Below are positions 56,251 to 64,000 of a stretch of 64,000 nt of DNA, piece after piece. Position 1 is the first letter of the stretch. Each line of letters begins with the position of its first letter. The stretch comes from an uncultured Pelagibacteraceae bacterium (GTDB lineage: Bacteria; Pseudomonadota; Alphaproteobacteria; Pelagibacterales; Pelagibacteraceae). The notes beneath the pieces are model-generated. The model saw only the letters and a program-made list of their open reading frames with translations, did no database searches and was not told the DNA's origin. The stretch is taken from the NCBI GenBank assembly GCA_902629695.1, contig CACORY010000001.1:92566-156565 (forward strand), given 5' to 3'. The position numbers and the translations under genes were made by a program.

Positions 56251-57561
56251 TTATCTATTTAATTCTCTCAAAATTTTTAAAAATTTGGGAAATGAAGTTT
56301 TTATTGAGTCAGCATCCTTTATTTTCCAGTTACCACCAAAAGTTAAGGCTGCTATCGTACTCATCATAAAAACTCTGTGATCTTTCAAAAAATTTTTTAT
56401 CAAAATTTTTTTTTTTAAGAGTAAATTTGGATTTCCATAGATTTTTAAGGAGTTTGAAGTCATGATATTTTCAACACCTATTAAATTTAAAATTTTTGAT
56501 GCCCAAATAAGTCTAGGGCTTTCTTTTTGATTTAATTCATCTAAGTTCTTGAAATAAGATATTCCTTTTGCTTTAGCTGCAACTAAAAATATAATTAAAA
56601 ATTCATCAATTGCACTACTGTTCCATTTTTTTGGACAATCTATAGATTTTAATTTTTTTGAACTTTTTACAAAAATGTCAGCAATTTTCTCTCCTTTATA
56701 AATTTTTCGATTTTTAAAATTTATAATTGCACCCATCTTCTTAAGAATCTTTATTACCCCAGTTCTTGAAGGATTAACATTCACATTCTTAATAATAAGT
56801 TGAGAATTATCCGACAAAATAGTCAAAACTATAAAAAATGCACAAGAGCTTATGTCACCTGGAACTCTGTAATTTAAAGAGTTTATCTTTTTAACTCCTT
56901 TTAATTTGATTACATCAAAGTTTTTCCTTTTTTTTATCTCAATTGGTATCTTTAAATATTTGAATAATAATTCTGTATGATTTCTTGATTTTTTTGCTTT
57001 AATTTCTGTTGTTCCTTTCGATTTAAGTGCGGCGAACATAATTGATGTTTTACATTGTGCAGAACCTCTGGTTTCAAAGTATTTTATAGGCTTTGGATTT
57101 TCCAAACCTTTCATTATAAGAGGTAAGTTTTTTTTCACATTGAATTTAGCACCAAATTTTTTTAATGGTTTGATCACTCGCGAAAAATCTCTTTTAGATA
57201 AACTTTTATCACCTATAAGTTTGATTTTTTTTTTCGAATTAATGAGTAGTCCTAAAATCACTCTACCCAATGTTCCAGAATTTCCCGCGTTTAAAAATAT
57301 TTGTCCTTTTTTTTTAATATGAAAACCGCTGCCAATAATTTCACATTTATTTTGAACAAATTTTACTTTAGAACCAAGAGTTTTAATACAATTTATAGAG
57401 CTCATAACATCCTCTGATTTTAATAAATTGTATGCAATTGATTTTTTTTTTGACAATGACGATATTAATACCCATCTTATAGACAAGCTTTTATCACCTT
57501 CTACGAAAATACTTTTATTGAATGGCTTAATTTTTTTTTTTATATTTAGAATTTTTTTCAT
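56251..57561 (-). CDS. aroA: 3-phosphoshikimate 1-carboxyvinyltransferase (EPSP synthase)
   Basis: The protein is 436 aa. It shows FVEGDKSLSIRW (Lys/Ser/Arg of the substrate site, with Ile where His is common), LNAGNSGTLGRVILGLL, GSAQCKTSIMFAAL, SRNHTELLF, VPGDISSCAFF, AIDEFLIIF, KESPRL and late DHRVFMM and SIKTSFPKFLK. It joins PEP to shikimate-3-phosphate. The nucleotide sequence differs from typical alphaproteobacterial aroA in several motifs but all key charged residues remain. Confidence 0.93.
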   Translation of the reverse strand: MKKILNIKKKIKPFNKSIFVEGDKSLSIRWVLISSLSKKKSIAYNLLKSEDVMSSINCIKTLGSKVKFVQNKCEIIGSGFHIKKKGQIFLNAGNSGTLGRVILGLLINSKKKIKLIGDKSLSKRDFSRVIKPLKKFGAKFNVKKNLPLIMKGLENPKPIKYFETRGSAQCKTSIMFAALKSKGTTEIKAKKSRNHTELLFKYLKIPIEIKKRKNFDVIKLKGVKKINSLNYRVPGDISSCAFFIVLTILSDNSQLIIKNVNVNPSRTGVIKILKKMGAIINFKNRKIYKGEKIADIFVKSSKKLKSIDCPKKWNSSAIDEFLIIFLVAAKAKGISYFKNLDELNQKESPRLIWASKILNLIGVENIMTSNSLKIYGNPNLLLKKKILIKNFLKDHRVFMMSTIAALTFGGNWKIKDADSIKTSFPKFLKILRELNR

Positions 57562-57585
57562 TGAAATGAAAATAATATTTATAAT

Positions 57586-58362
57586 TTAACTTTTAAAAAA
57601 TTCTCCAAAATATTGAGATTTTGCTTTTTCATCCTTAATTAAACTGTTAGGAGAGCCTTCTGCTATAATTTTGCAGTTTGATAAGATTAAAGCTCGGTCT
57701 ACAATCGATAAGAGCTCTCGTGCTTGATGTTCACATACAACAATGCAGATTTTTGGATTTTCGTTCTGTAAATTAACTAATATTTCTTTTAACATGTGAA
57801 TTGTAAGCACATCGAGAGCTGCAAATATTTCATCACACAGAAGTATTTTTGGATCACCTAGTAAGGCCATGCAGATAACTAGTTTTCGTCTCTGACCACC
57901 AGATAAAAATTTAGCTTTAATTTCCTGAACATTATCTAATCCAAATTTTGAAATTAAAGAGCTTATTTTTTCTTGTCTTTCCCTCTCATTTTTAATAATT
58001 ATTTCTCCAACAGCTTTAAGATTTTCGACTAAAGTGAGATCGTGGAAATATCCTCCATATTGAGGAACATATCCTATCTTAAATTTTTTTGCTCTTTCAT
58101 AAATAGGAAAATTAGTTACATCTTCGTTTTCAATAAATACCCTTCCAAAATCTGGTTTTATTAAACCAATTAAGAGATTGAACATTGTACTTTTTCCTGC
58201 ACCGTTTGGTCCCAAAAGTCCTATTATCTCTCCAGAATTTAGATTAAAATTTATATCATCTAGAATCTGTCTTTTGTCAAAGGATAAAGAAATTTTTTCT
58301 AATTTAGCAAGAGGTTTCTTATTTTTAAACTCTTTAATTCTAAATTTTTTAATTAACGCCAT
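57586..58362 (-). CDS. lptB: LPS export ABC transporter ATP-binding protein
   Basis: The protein is 258 aa. Walker A is GLLGPNGAGKST, Q-loop YVPQYGGYF, signature FLSGGQRRKLVICMAL, Walker B ILLCDEIFAALD and H-loop VVCEHQARELL. The context after lptC identifies it as LptB, which powers LPS extraction from the inner membrane with LptFG. The Walker B and H-loop surroundings are more divergent than usual. The N-terminus is extended by about 18 basic residues. Confidence 0.87.
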   Translation of the reverse strand: MALIKKFRIKEFKNKKPLAKLEKISLSFDKRQILDDINFNLNSGEIIGLLGPNGAGKSTMFNLLIGLIKPDFGRVFIENEDVTNFPIYERAKKFKIGYVPQYGGYFHDLTLVENLKAVGEIIIKNERERQEKISSLISKFGLDNVQEIKAKFLSGGQRRKLVICMALLGDPKILLCDEIFAALDVLTIHMLKEILVNLQNENPKICIVVCEHQARELLSIVDRALILSNCKIIAEGSPNSLIKDEKAKSQYFGEFFKS

Positions 58363-58930
58363 TTGTTAAATGTTTTATTTTAATTTTATTATTTTTATTA
58401 AACATAGATGTCTTAGTAGTTCTTGTAATTAAATCAACTTCCATTTGATCTGCATATAATTGTGTAATCAAATTTTTAAATACTAAGTTTCCAGACAAAA
58501 TCGCGTAATTTTGTGAATATTTAGCTGAAATTTTATCACAAGAAAGTTTATTTCCGTCATATTCTAACTTTACGTTATCTAAAAATTCAGTATCAAAATT
58601 ATTTATGTTGTATATGGCTCTTTCAGAATTGATTGTAATAATTTTTTTTTGATCAAAATTTATTTTAGCTTTCACATTTTTTAAATAAATAATATCTTGA
58701 TTATTTTGATCCATAATTCCATTTTCTGCCTCAATCAAATAAGTATTCCCTTTTAAATCTTTTGAGTAATACTGAATACCTTCAATAAGGTTTTTTTCGT
58801 CAGATTTTAAAACCTTTTTGTTTTCTAAAATTTCAACATCTTTTTTAAAATAAATCTTATTAAAAAAAAAAATGGAAAAAAATATTGTCATAGAAATTAA
58901 AAAAATTTGTAAAGATAGTTTTTTACTCAT
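58349..58930 (-). CDS. lptC: LptC-like LPS export protein
   Basis: The protein is 193 aa. It has an N-terminal membrane anchor (residues 5-24) and a periplasmic beta-jellyroll with alternating strands such as YLIEAENGIMDQ, IIYLKNVKAKINF, ITINSERAIYNI and EFLDNVKLEYDGN. It should bridge LptBFG to LptA. It overlaps lptB by 14 bases, so the lptA gene usually found between them is absent here. Confidence 0.82.
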   Translation of the reverse strand: MSKKLSLQIFLISMTIFFSIFFFNKIYFKKDVEILENKKVLKSDEKNLIEGIQYYSKDLKGNTYLIEAENGIMDQNNQDIIYLKNVKAKINFDQKKIITINSERAIYNINNFDTEFLDNVKLEYDGNKLSCDKISAKYSQNYAILSGNLVFKNLITQLYADQMEVDLITRTTKTSMFNKNNKIKIKHLTNGVN

Positions 58931-58931
58931 T

Positions 58932-59900
58932 TTAACCGATATTAGACTTAAGAATATTGTGAATATGTATTATTCCAATAGTTTTATTTCTATTGTTATT
59001 TTTGTATACACAAAGAGAAGTTATTTTGTTATCATTCATTATACTCAAGGCTCTTGCTGCTAAAGTATCTTTTTCAACACTGATAGGGTTTTTGCTCATA
59101 AAATTTTTTATTTTATTTTTTTTAATGTCAATGTTTTTTTGAATAATTCTCTTAATATCTCCATCAGTAAAAACACCTGTTGTCTTTAAAAATCTATCTC
59201 TTGCGACTAATATTCCAAGTTTTTTTTGATTTATTATTTTAACTCCACTTTCAATTGTTTTATTTTCATTGATAAAAGGAATCTTTTGTTTTGTAAGCAT
59301 TAAATCCTCAACTGTTTTTAATTTATTTCCTAGACTTCCGGATGGGTGAAATTTTCTAAAATCAAGCTTACTAAATTTTTTATGATCCATTAAGCTTATT
59401 GCCAATGCATCACCTAATGCCAATTGGACGCTTGTACTTGATGTTGGAACTATTCCAAAACCAGCTTCTTGAACTTCAGGTATCAGTAATTTTATATCTG
59501 AGGCTTTATAGAGTATTGAATTTTTTTTTGATACTATTCCAATAAGTTTAATTTTATTACGATTAGCATATTGAATTATATTTTTTAATTCCTCTGAGTT
59601 TCCAGAGTTACTAATTAAGATCAATATATCTCTTTTTGTAATACTACCTAAATCTCCGTGAGAGCAGTCAGCAGCAGATATTGAAAAAGCTGGTGTTCCA
59701 ATAGAAGAAAAAGTTGATGCAATTTTAGATGCTATAAGTCCACTTTTGCCTACTCCTCCAAAAATAACTTTTGACTGACAAGTTGCTATAATTTCAACTG
59801 CTTTATTGAAGGAATTATTTATAAATTTTTTAAGTTCTTTTAAACCTTTGATTTCTAAATCAATTACATTTTTTGCAATTTTATTAAATTTTTTTTTCAT
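58932..59900 (-). CDS. kdsD: arabinose-5-phosphate isomerase (KpsF/GutQ family)
   Basis: The protein is 322 aa. An N-terminal SIS domain shows FGGVGKSGLIASKIASTFSSIGTPAFSI, SHGDLGSI and ISNSGNSEEL; two CBS domains follow (MLTKQKIPFI... and FMSKNPISVEKDTLAARAL). It interconverts ribulose-5-P and arabinose-5-P for KDO synthesis, which fits the LPS genes beside it. Confidence 0.92.
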   Translation of the reverse strand: MKKKFNKIAKNVIDLEIKGLKELKKFINNSFNKAVEIIATCQSKVIFGGVGKSGLIASKIASTFSSIGTPAFSISAADCSHGDLGSITKRDILILISNSGNSEELKNIIQYANRNKIKLIGIVSKKNSILYKASDIKLLIPEVQEAGFGIVPTSSTSVQLALGDALAISLMDHKKFSKLDFRKFHPSGSLGNKLKTVEDLMLTKQKIPFINENKTIESGVKIINQKKLGILVARDRFLKTTGVFTDGDIKRIIQKNIDIKKNKIKNFMSKNPISVEKDTLAARALSIMNDNKITSLCVYKNNNRNKTIGIIHIHNILKSNIG

Positions 59901-59904
59901 TAAA

Positions 59905-60516
59905 CTAATGAGACCAAATATCGTCCTTAAAATATGCTAAATCAAGTTCAACTCTTGTTTTTAAAAATTTTAAACAATTTTTATAAAGTCCAAGTCTGTT
60001 TTCTCTTAAAAGAATTTTATGCAGCTCTTCATGAATTTTATGAAGAAATATTACATCATTCGCACAATACTTTTTTTGAGCTTCTGTAAGTTCTCCTCCA
60101 AAATCTGAATTTTGAAATTGTTTACTTATATCAATATTCACAAATTCTTTAATTAAAGTTTTTAGAGAGTGATTATCGGAGTAAGATCTTGCCAATTTTG
60201 ATGCAATTTTTGTATCTAAAATATTATTTGTATCTGTCTTAAGATAGTGTTTTATGTGACCTATGTCTGCTCTCCCGTAGTGGAAGATTTTAGTAATGGA
60301 GTCATCTGCAAGTATTTTTTTTAGGTTAGGTGCCTCGTAACTTGATCTGTCTAATTGTATTATGTGAGCATCATTTTTGCCTGTTGAAATTTGAATGAGA
60401 CATAAAGGATCACGTCTTATATTTAATCCCATAAACTCTCCATCAACAGCTAATAGATTGCCTAATCTTAAATCATCTGGTAAATCTTTTTTGTGAAGTT
60501 TAATATCAATATTCAT
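59905..60516 (-). CDS. rnd: ribonuclease D (exonuclease domain only)
   Basis: The protein is 203 aa. The DEDDy exonuclease residues appear in AVDGEFMGLNI, FHYGRADIGHI, DTKIASKLAR and the final KKYCANDVIFLH (Y-x-x-x-D). It lacks the HRDC domains of E. coli RNase D, as is common in Alphaproteobacteria. It processes 3' ends of structured RNAs such as tRNA. Confidence 0.9.
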   Translation of the reverse strand: MNIDIKLHKKDLPDDLRLGNLLAVDGEFMGLNIRRDPLCLIQISTGKNDAHIIQLDRSSYEAPNLKKILADDSITKIFHYGRADIGHIKHYLKTDTNNILDTKIASKLARSYSDNHSLKTLIKEFVNIDISKQFQNSDFGGELTEAQKKYCANDVIFLHKIHEELHKILLRENRLGLYKNCLKFLKTRVELDLAYFKDDIWSH

Positions 60517-60532
60517 TTTTAAACATATATAT

Positions 60533-61501
60533 ATGAAACCAAAAAATTGTCTAATTTTTGGCGGAAGTGGTCAAATTGGTAAACATCTCATCAGAAAGCT
60601 AACTAAAAATAACCTAAAGGTTACTGTTGTAACGAGAAATATTCACCAAAAGAGCTATAAAATAAAAACCCAAGCTAATGCAGGCTATTTAGAAATTGTT
60701 GAATCTAGTATTTTTGATGAGACAAAAATGAGAAAACTTTTTGAGTATGCTGATATATGTATAAATTTAATAGGTGTCTTGTTTGAAAAAAAAGGAATTA
60801 ATACTTTTAATAATATACATGCAGTTTTCCCGTCTTTACTCGCAAAACTTTGCAAAGAGTATAAGCTTAAACAATTTGTCCATGTATCTGCCCTTGGTAT
60901 AAATGATGCAGTTGACTCTAATTACGCAAAATCAAAATTGGAAGGTGAAAAGAATATAAAAGCAAATTTTCCATTAACCACAATATTGAGGCCTTCGGTA
61001 GTTTATTCTGTTGATGATAATTTCACTACTAATTTTATGACGTTGTTAAATAGACTTCCAATATTTCCTTTGTATTATTCTGGAAGAACTAAATTTACAC
61101 CCATTCATTGTTCTGATCTAACTGATATAATTTATCATGTTATTACAAATGATATTAATTCCAATATTTTAGAGTGTATTGGTCCTGAGGTTATTTCTCT
61201 GAAAGAAATTGTAAAGAAATTACTTAGATTGATTGAAAAAAGAAGAATTCTTTTCCCAATGCCTTTGCCATTAGCTAACTTATCCGCTAAATTTTTTCAA
61301 TTATTTCCTAATCCTTTATTAACAGAAGATCAGTTAAGATTATTGAAATATGATAATATAGTTTCTGGAAAATATAAAACTAATTTTGATATAGGCATAC
61401 CTAGTCTGAAACTTTTCGACCAAGAAGTTAAAAAGTATTGTTACATGTGGAAAGATGGTGGTCAATATTCAACTGAAAAATACACTAAAAAAAATTCTTA
61501 A
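60533..61501 (+). CDS. NAD(P)-binding NDUFA9-like (complex I associated) protein
   Basis: The protein is 322 aa, an atypical SDR. It has CLIFGGSGQIGKHLIRKL (GxxGxxG), VTVVTRNIHQ, NLIGVLFE, FVHVSALGIND and TILRPSVVYSVDDNF, the pattern of NDUFA9-family proteins. The mitochondrial relative is an accessory subunit of respiratory complex I. Possible other roles include quinone-related redox chemistry. It is divergent from rnd by 16 bases. Confidence 0.85.
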   Translation: MKPKNCLIFGGSGQIGKHLIRKLTKNNLKVTVVTRNIHQKSYKIKTQANAGYLEIVESSIFDETKMRKLFEYADICINLIGVLFEKKGINTFNNIHAVFPSLLAKLCKEYKLKQFVHVSALGINDAVDSNYAKSKLEGEKNIKANFPLTTILRPSVVYSVDDNFTTNFMTLLNRLPIFPLYYSGRTKFTPIHCSDLTDIIYHVITNDINSNILECIGPEVISLKEIVKKLLRLIEKRRILFPMPLPLANLSAKFFQLFPNPLLTEDQLRLLKYDNIVSGKYKTNFDIGIPSLKLFDQEVKKYCYMWKDGGQYSTEKYTKKNS

Positions 61502-61526
61502 ATTAATTTAGTTGAATTATTAAAAT

Positions 61527-62027
61527 CTATGCAGAGTGAACTTTTTTTTCAATAAATTCTGGCATCTCTTCTTTATCCTTATTAGACGATCCATCTTTTT
61601 TATTTTTTGGCTGGTATGCATAAAGCAGATGTAACTTGCAATATGAAAAATCTTTTAATGAAGTCCTTCCACAAAAATAAAAAGATTTTTCATTTGGATG
61701 ACCAATTGGCCACTTACAAGAATTTTCATCTAATTCTTCAAGTTGTTTAGGATTTTCTGGTTCAAAATCTTTCTCAATTATTAGTGATTTAAATCGATTC
61801 TTACGTCCTTTATTGGATTTAATGTTTTTATTATCTTGAGAATTATCAAAATTTTGATTTGAAGTAGCTGCTCTTGTTTTAATTTTTGCAGATAAATTTA
61901 ACCTATGAGCTTTTCCAATAACTGCATTTCTACTTATGCCTCCAATTATTTCTGCAATTTGGTTTGCAGTATTGCCTTTGCCCCATAGTTCTTTCAGTTT
62001 TGCTACTTTTTCATCAGTCCAACTCAT
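61527..62027 (-). CDS. gcrA: GcrA-family cell-cycle regulator
   Basis: The protein is 166 aa. The start SWTDEKVAKLKELWGKGNTANQIAEIIGG and ISRNAVIGKAHRLNL is the diagnostic GcrA DNA-binding domain. After a charged linker, the C-terminal zinc-ligand-like part shows CKWPIGHP, FYFCG and YCKLHLLYAYQP. In Caulobacter GcrA acts with sigma-70 at CcrM-methylated promoters. Whether CcrM is present here is not known from this window. Confidence 0.93.
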   Translation of the reverse strand: MSWTDEKVAKLKELWGKGNTANQIAEIIGGISRNAVIGKAHRLNLSAKIKTRAATSNQNFDNSQDNKNIKSNKGRKNRFKSLIIEKDFEPENPKQLEELDENSCKWPIGHPNEKSFYFCGRTSLKDFSYCKLHLLYAYQPKNKKDGSSNKDKEEMPEFIEKKVHSA

Positions 62028-62122
62028 AATTACAATATATAGTATATTTAATTAATATAAATACAATATACTGCTATCTAAGAGTGCTTCACAAGAAAAT
62101 ATTCAGATTTATTAACAATTTT

Positions 62123-62144
62123 AAAAAAGGATTAAACAAATCCT
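62123..62144 (-). terminator. intrinsic terminator-like hairpin upstream of gcrA
   Basis: On the minus strand AGGATT pairs with AATCCT (plus coordinates 62128-62133 and 62139-62144) around a five-base loop, followed by a T-run. It lies about 96 bases before the gcrA start and on the same strand, where no upstream gene is expected to end. It could be an attenuator or the 3' end of a small RNA. Confidence 0.4.
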
Positions 62145-62215
62145 ACAATCAACACTTGAATCTATTTACTTTAATAATAAGAGAATTATTAAGACATTAA
62201 ATTTATAATTTAATT

Positions 62216-63379
62216 ATGAGTTATTTAGCAGACAATTATAAAAGAAGAGAAATATCATTCTTTAAAGGAAAGGGATCATATTTGTTTTCCACTGATGGAA
62301 AAAAATATTTAGATTTTTTGAGTGGTATTGCTGTAAATACCTTAGGTCATTCTAATCCAAAATTAATCAAAGCATTGAATTTACAAGCCAAAAAAGTTTG
62401 GCACGTTTCTAATTCATTTCAGATTCCTGAGGGAGAAATTTTAGCAAAAAAACTAGCTAAAAGAACTTTTGCTGACAAAGTTATTTTTGTTAACTCAGGA
62501 GCAGAGGCTAATGAAGCTGCAATAAAGGTCGCAAGAAGGTATTTTTACTCCTTAGGGAAGCCTTACAAAAATAGAATTTTGTGCATAAAAAATTCATTTC
62601 ATGGAAGAACATTAGCAAATATTTTTGCCAGTGGATCAAAAAAAATGACTGAGGGTTTTGGACCAAAAGTAAGCGGATTTGATCATTTTAAATATTCTGA
62701 CATAAAGTCCCTAAAAAAGAAGATAACTAAAAAAACTGCAGCAATTTTTTTTGAAACTGCAATGGGTGAGTCTGGAATAAAAGTCCATACAAAAAAATTT
62801 TTAAAAGAAGTAAAGAAAATCTGCAAAAAAAGAGATATTCTTTTAATTCTAGATGAAGTTCAATGTGGAATAGGTAGATCTGGAAAATTTTTTGCTTATG
62901 AATATGCTAATGTTAAACCAGACATAGTACCTATTGCTAAAGGCATAGGAGGAGGCTTTCCTATTGGAGCTGTTTTAATGACAAAAAGAGTATCAAAATG
63001 TATGGTACCAGGAACTCACGGCAGTACATATGGTGGTAATCCTCTAGCAATGGCGATTGGAAATGTTGTTATGGATGAAGTTTTTAAAAAGGGTTTTTTA
63101 AAAAATGTAAGAAAAAATTCAAATTATTTTTTAAAAAAACTCAATAATTTAAAAAAAAGTTACCCTAAGGTAATAAACGAAATAAGAGGTATTGGATTAC
63201 TGATAGGTATAAAAGTAAATGTAGACTTAGGTAATTTCATAAACAAACTTACAAGTAATAAACTTTTAACAATTAGGGCAGCTGAAAACGTTGTAAGAAT
63301 ATTACCTCCTCTTAATGTTAAAAAGAGAGAAATAGATCAAGCCTTAAAAATATTGAATAAAGTTTGCTCAGAATATTAA
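62216..63379 (+). CDS. argD: acetylornithine aminotransferase
   Basis: The protein is 387 aa. It shows YLDFLSGIAVNTLGHSNPKL, VNSGAEANEAAIKVARRY, NSFHGRTLA, LDEVQCGIGRSGKFFAYE, the PLP lysine AKGIGGGFPIGAVLMT and TYGGNPLAMAIGN. It transfers an amino group to N-acetylglutamate semialdehyde in arginine synthesis. argF follows four bases later, the standard alphaproteobacterial pair. Confidence 0.95.
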   Translation: MSYLADNYKRREISFFKGKGSYLFSTDGKKYLDFLSGIAVNTLGHSNPKLIKALNLQAKKVWHVSNSFQIPEGEILAKKLAKRTFADKVIFVNSGAEANEAAIKVARRYFYSLGKPYKNRILCIKNSFHGRTLANIFASGSKKMTEGFGPKVSGFDHFKYSDIKSLKKKITKKTAAIFFETAMGESGIKVHTKKFLKEVKKICKKRDILLILDEVQCGIGRSGKFFAYEYANVKPDIVPIAKGIGGGFPIGAVLMTKRVSKCMVPGTHGSTYGGNPLAMAIGNVVMDEVFKKGFLKNVRKNSNYFLKKLNNLKKSYPKVINEIRGIGLLIGIKVNVDLGNFINKLTSNKLLTIRAAENVVRILPPLNVKKREIDQALKILNKVCSEY

Positions 63380-63383
63380 GTGA

Positions 63384-64000
63384 ATGAAACATTTTATTAA
63401 TTTAAAAGATATTCCAATCAAAGATCTTAGAAAAATATTAACTGATGCAAAAAAAAGAAAGAAAGCGAGGAAGAAACTAAACAATCTCGATGTTGATAAA
63501 GATGCACCTTTAAAAGGCAGATTATTAATACAGATGTTTGAAAAATCTAGTTTAAGAACCCGATTAAGCTTCTATATTGCATGCAGACAACTTGGTGGAG
63601 GCGCTTTGACACTTAGACCAGATGAATTACATCTTTCCAGCGGTGGAGAAAGTATTGAGGATACAGCTAAAATATTATCTAATTTTGGTGATATTTTTAT
63701 GCTAAGAACAGATAAGGATAGAAAACTCCAAGAATTCAAAAAATATTTATCAATTCCAATTATTAATGGACTTAGTCCATCCTCACATCCAACGCAAATC
63801 TTATCAGATGTTTTTACAGTCGAGGAAATTAAAAAAAAACCAATTTCTAAATTAAATATCACATGGATTGGAGACTCAAACAATGTTTTAAATTCATTAA
63901 TTGCTGCCTCAATTAAATTTAACTTTAAGTTAAACATTGGATGCCCAAGAAATTATCATCCCAAAAAAGATACGATGCATTATCTTAAAAAAAATAAAAA
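63384..64000 (+). CDS. argF: ornithine carbamoyltransferase (C-terminus cut off by window edge)
   Basis: An ATG frame at 63384 runs off the window after about 205 codons. The carbamoyl-phosphate motif reads FEKSSLRTRLSF (family usually S-T-R-T-R), then RQLGGGALTL, GESIEDTAKILS, IPIINGLSPSSHPTQILSDV. It condenses ornithine with carbamoyl phosphate to citrulline. The Leu in place of Thr in the S-x-R-T-R motif is as in N-acyl-ornithine transcarbamylases, but other motifs and argD context favour ordinary argF. Confidence 0.88.
   Translation, partial: MKHFINLKDIPIKDLRKILTDAKKRKKARKKLNNLDVDKDAPLKGRLLIQMFEKSSLRTRLSFYIACRQLGGGALTLRPDELHLSSGGESIEDTAKILSNFGDIFMLRTDKDRKLQEFKKYLSIPIINGLSPSSHPTQILSDVFTVEEIKKKPISKLNITWIGDSNNVLNSLIAASIKFNFKLNIGCPRNYHPKKDTMHYLKKNK

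Overview
The window looks like a chromosome segment of a streamlined marine alphaproteobacterium, most likely SAR11 (Pelagibacterales). This rests on the very AT-rich sequence, Lys/Asn/Ile-rich proteins, overlapping or near-zero gene spacing, and alphaproteobacterial gene orders: rpmH-rnpA-yidD-yidC-argB, murA-DUF2948-hisD-infA, rpsA-ihfB, trpF-trpB-trpA-accD-folC, DnaJ-like-cobS-cobT, argD-argF, and GcrA. No database search was possible, so names come from recognised motifs and context.

Layout. 1-4813: the edge of a surface-polysaccharide cluster (DUF4422 protein, GT2 glycosyltransferase, sugar C-methyltransferase, RmlC-like epimerase, SDR, RmlA). 4897-8241: gyrB and a RegB/ActS-type redox histidine kinase. 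8238-13415: cobT, cobS, a J-domain protein, divergent bolA, then aroB and aroK. 13473-17610: a small membrane protein, a large exported protein, def, fmt, truA. 17590-25003 (minus): a SET-domain protein, an HDAC-family deacetylase, dapE, dapD, a HAD phosphatase, argB, yidC, yidD, rnpA, rpmH. 25102-27172: two membrane proteins and tRNA-Thr. 27277-31661: two small basic ORFs, dcd, murA, DUF2948, hisD, infA, tRNA-Phe, a cold-shock gene. 31928-35119: tRNA-His, hisS, hisZ, hisG.

35105-48280 is the accessory part. A minus-strand block reads, in transcription order: a divergent sigma factor resembling T4 gp55; a 360-base non-coding gap holding a GC-rich, foldable element; a NurA-like nuclease; a HerA-like ATPase broken by a one-base frameshift in an A-run; and seven small ORFs (a membrane protein, a zinc-ribbon protein and others of unknown function). 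Beside it lies a two-gene unit, a DUF3696-type AAA ATPase plus an unrecognised partner. Facing these are plus-strand DNA-processing genes: rmuC, a phage-type PD-(D/E)XK exonuclease and exonuclease I. This island is the best candidate for an undescribed system.

48315-64000 returns to core genes: thioredoxin, folC-accD-trpA-trpB-trpF-pyrF-ihfB-rpsA-aroA, an LPS-export/KDO group (lptB, lptC, kdsD, with lptA missing from its usual place), ribonuclease D, an NDUFA9-like protein, gcrA, argD and a partial argF.

Other striking observations: tRNA-Phe and tRNA-His both read A18 with G55 instead of the near-universal G18 and T55; tRNA-His lacks G-1 and C73 and ends four bases before the hisS start codon; and the rpsA start codon lies inside a perfect 8-base inverted repeat.
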